Source of the DNA: Pengzhenrongella sp031582905 | Lineage (GTDB): Bacteria; Actinomycetota; Actinomycetes; Actinomycetales; Cellulomonadaceae | Direction of reading: 5' to 3' | DNA length: 64,000 nt | Assembly (NCBI RefSeq): GCF_031582905.1 | Contig: NZ_CP133990.1 | Location: forward strand, 2,108,001 to 2,172,000 | Shown: positions 63,941-64,000 of the stretch, one piece after another | How the letters are laid out: each line of letters starts with the position of its first letter | Numbering within the stretch: position 1 is the stretch's first letter | Made by a program: the position numbers and the translations under genes | The notes under the pieces: model-generated | The model's database searches: none | The model's input: the letters and a program-made list of their open reading frames with translations, nothing else | What the model was told of the DNA's origin: nothing

Positions 63941-64000
63941 CGCGCGGGCGCAGCGGCGGGCTGCCGCCGCCGTCCTGCGCGGCGATGCCGTCGACGATCT
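63933..64000 (-). CDS. 3' end of a leftward gene running off the window
   Basis: The last 22 codons read IVDGIAAQDGGGSPPLRPRG and end at the TGA at 63935-63933. Too short to identify. Confidence 0.4.
   Translation of the reverse strand, partial: IVDGIAAQDGGGSPPLRPRGR

Overview
The window is very GC-rich (about 70% or more by eye), uses GTG and ATG starts with GGAGG-type ribosome sites, and carries the actinobacterial block pgsA-like / DUF881 / sbp / DUF881 / garA-type FHA / ftsR-type MerR / DUF151 / MerR. This points to a high-GC actinobacterium. The arsenal of carbohydrate genes (GH13, two GH42, a sugar ABC importer, LacI) fits a Cellulomonas-like member of the Micrococcales, but the genus is inference.

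Layout. 0-9.6 kb is accessory: a GH13 alpha-glucosidase with a LacI-type operator, an IS3-family element, a P-loop kinase, an alpha/beta hydrolase, and a three-gene, translationally coupled recombinase module (tyrosine recombinase, HTH protein, zinc-ribbon protein with a decayed recombinase core). 9.6-36 kb is chromosomal backbone: pentapeptide and PspC membrane proteins, AI-2E-type exporter, PilZ protein, metallo-hydrolase, pyruvate carboxylase, the garA/ftsR/sbp/pgsA cluster, CsbD, an RNB ribonuclease, alcohol dehydrogenase, DEAD-box helicase, an SDR with a zinc knuckle, a kinase-like phosphotransferase, hydrolases, a threonine-aldolase-like enzyme, an M15 peptidase, TfoX and DUF421 proteins, and an aminotransferase. 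38-50.5 kb is a second accessory island: a RelE/Phd pair, a tyrosine recombinase, a run of small orphan genes in both orientations separated by copies of one short palindromic repeat, an IS256-family element with an IS110-family element nested in it, and a second IS110-family element. 50.7-61 kb is a beta-galactoside utilisation locus: MalF/MalG-type permeases, binding lipoprotein, two GH42 beta-galactosidases (separated by a cleanly inserted IS481-family element) and a divergent LacI regulator with three palindromic operator candidates. 61-64 kb returns to backbone genes (cupin, DUF2183).

How the genes work together. The 59.5-50.8 kb block reads as one leftward transcription direction: import of a galactoside by the ABC transporter, hydrolysis inside the cell by the GH42 enzymes, and control by the LacI protein at the divergent promoter. 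The 23.2-17.7 kb block is the conserved membrane/metabolic-signalling cluster, with coupled starts (GTGA overlaps) through its pgsA-DUF881-sbp-DUF881 part.

A caution that affects the whole annotation: about twenty genes, including conserved ones (pyc, DEAD-box helicase, RNB ribonuclease), are broken by a single-base change, and most sites are a run of G or C that is one base too short. This looks like homopolymer undercalling in a draft sequence rather than biology. I therefore annotate those as single genes and give the frameshift site. The two in-frame nonsense codons (DUF421, aminotransferase) do not follow that pattern.
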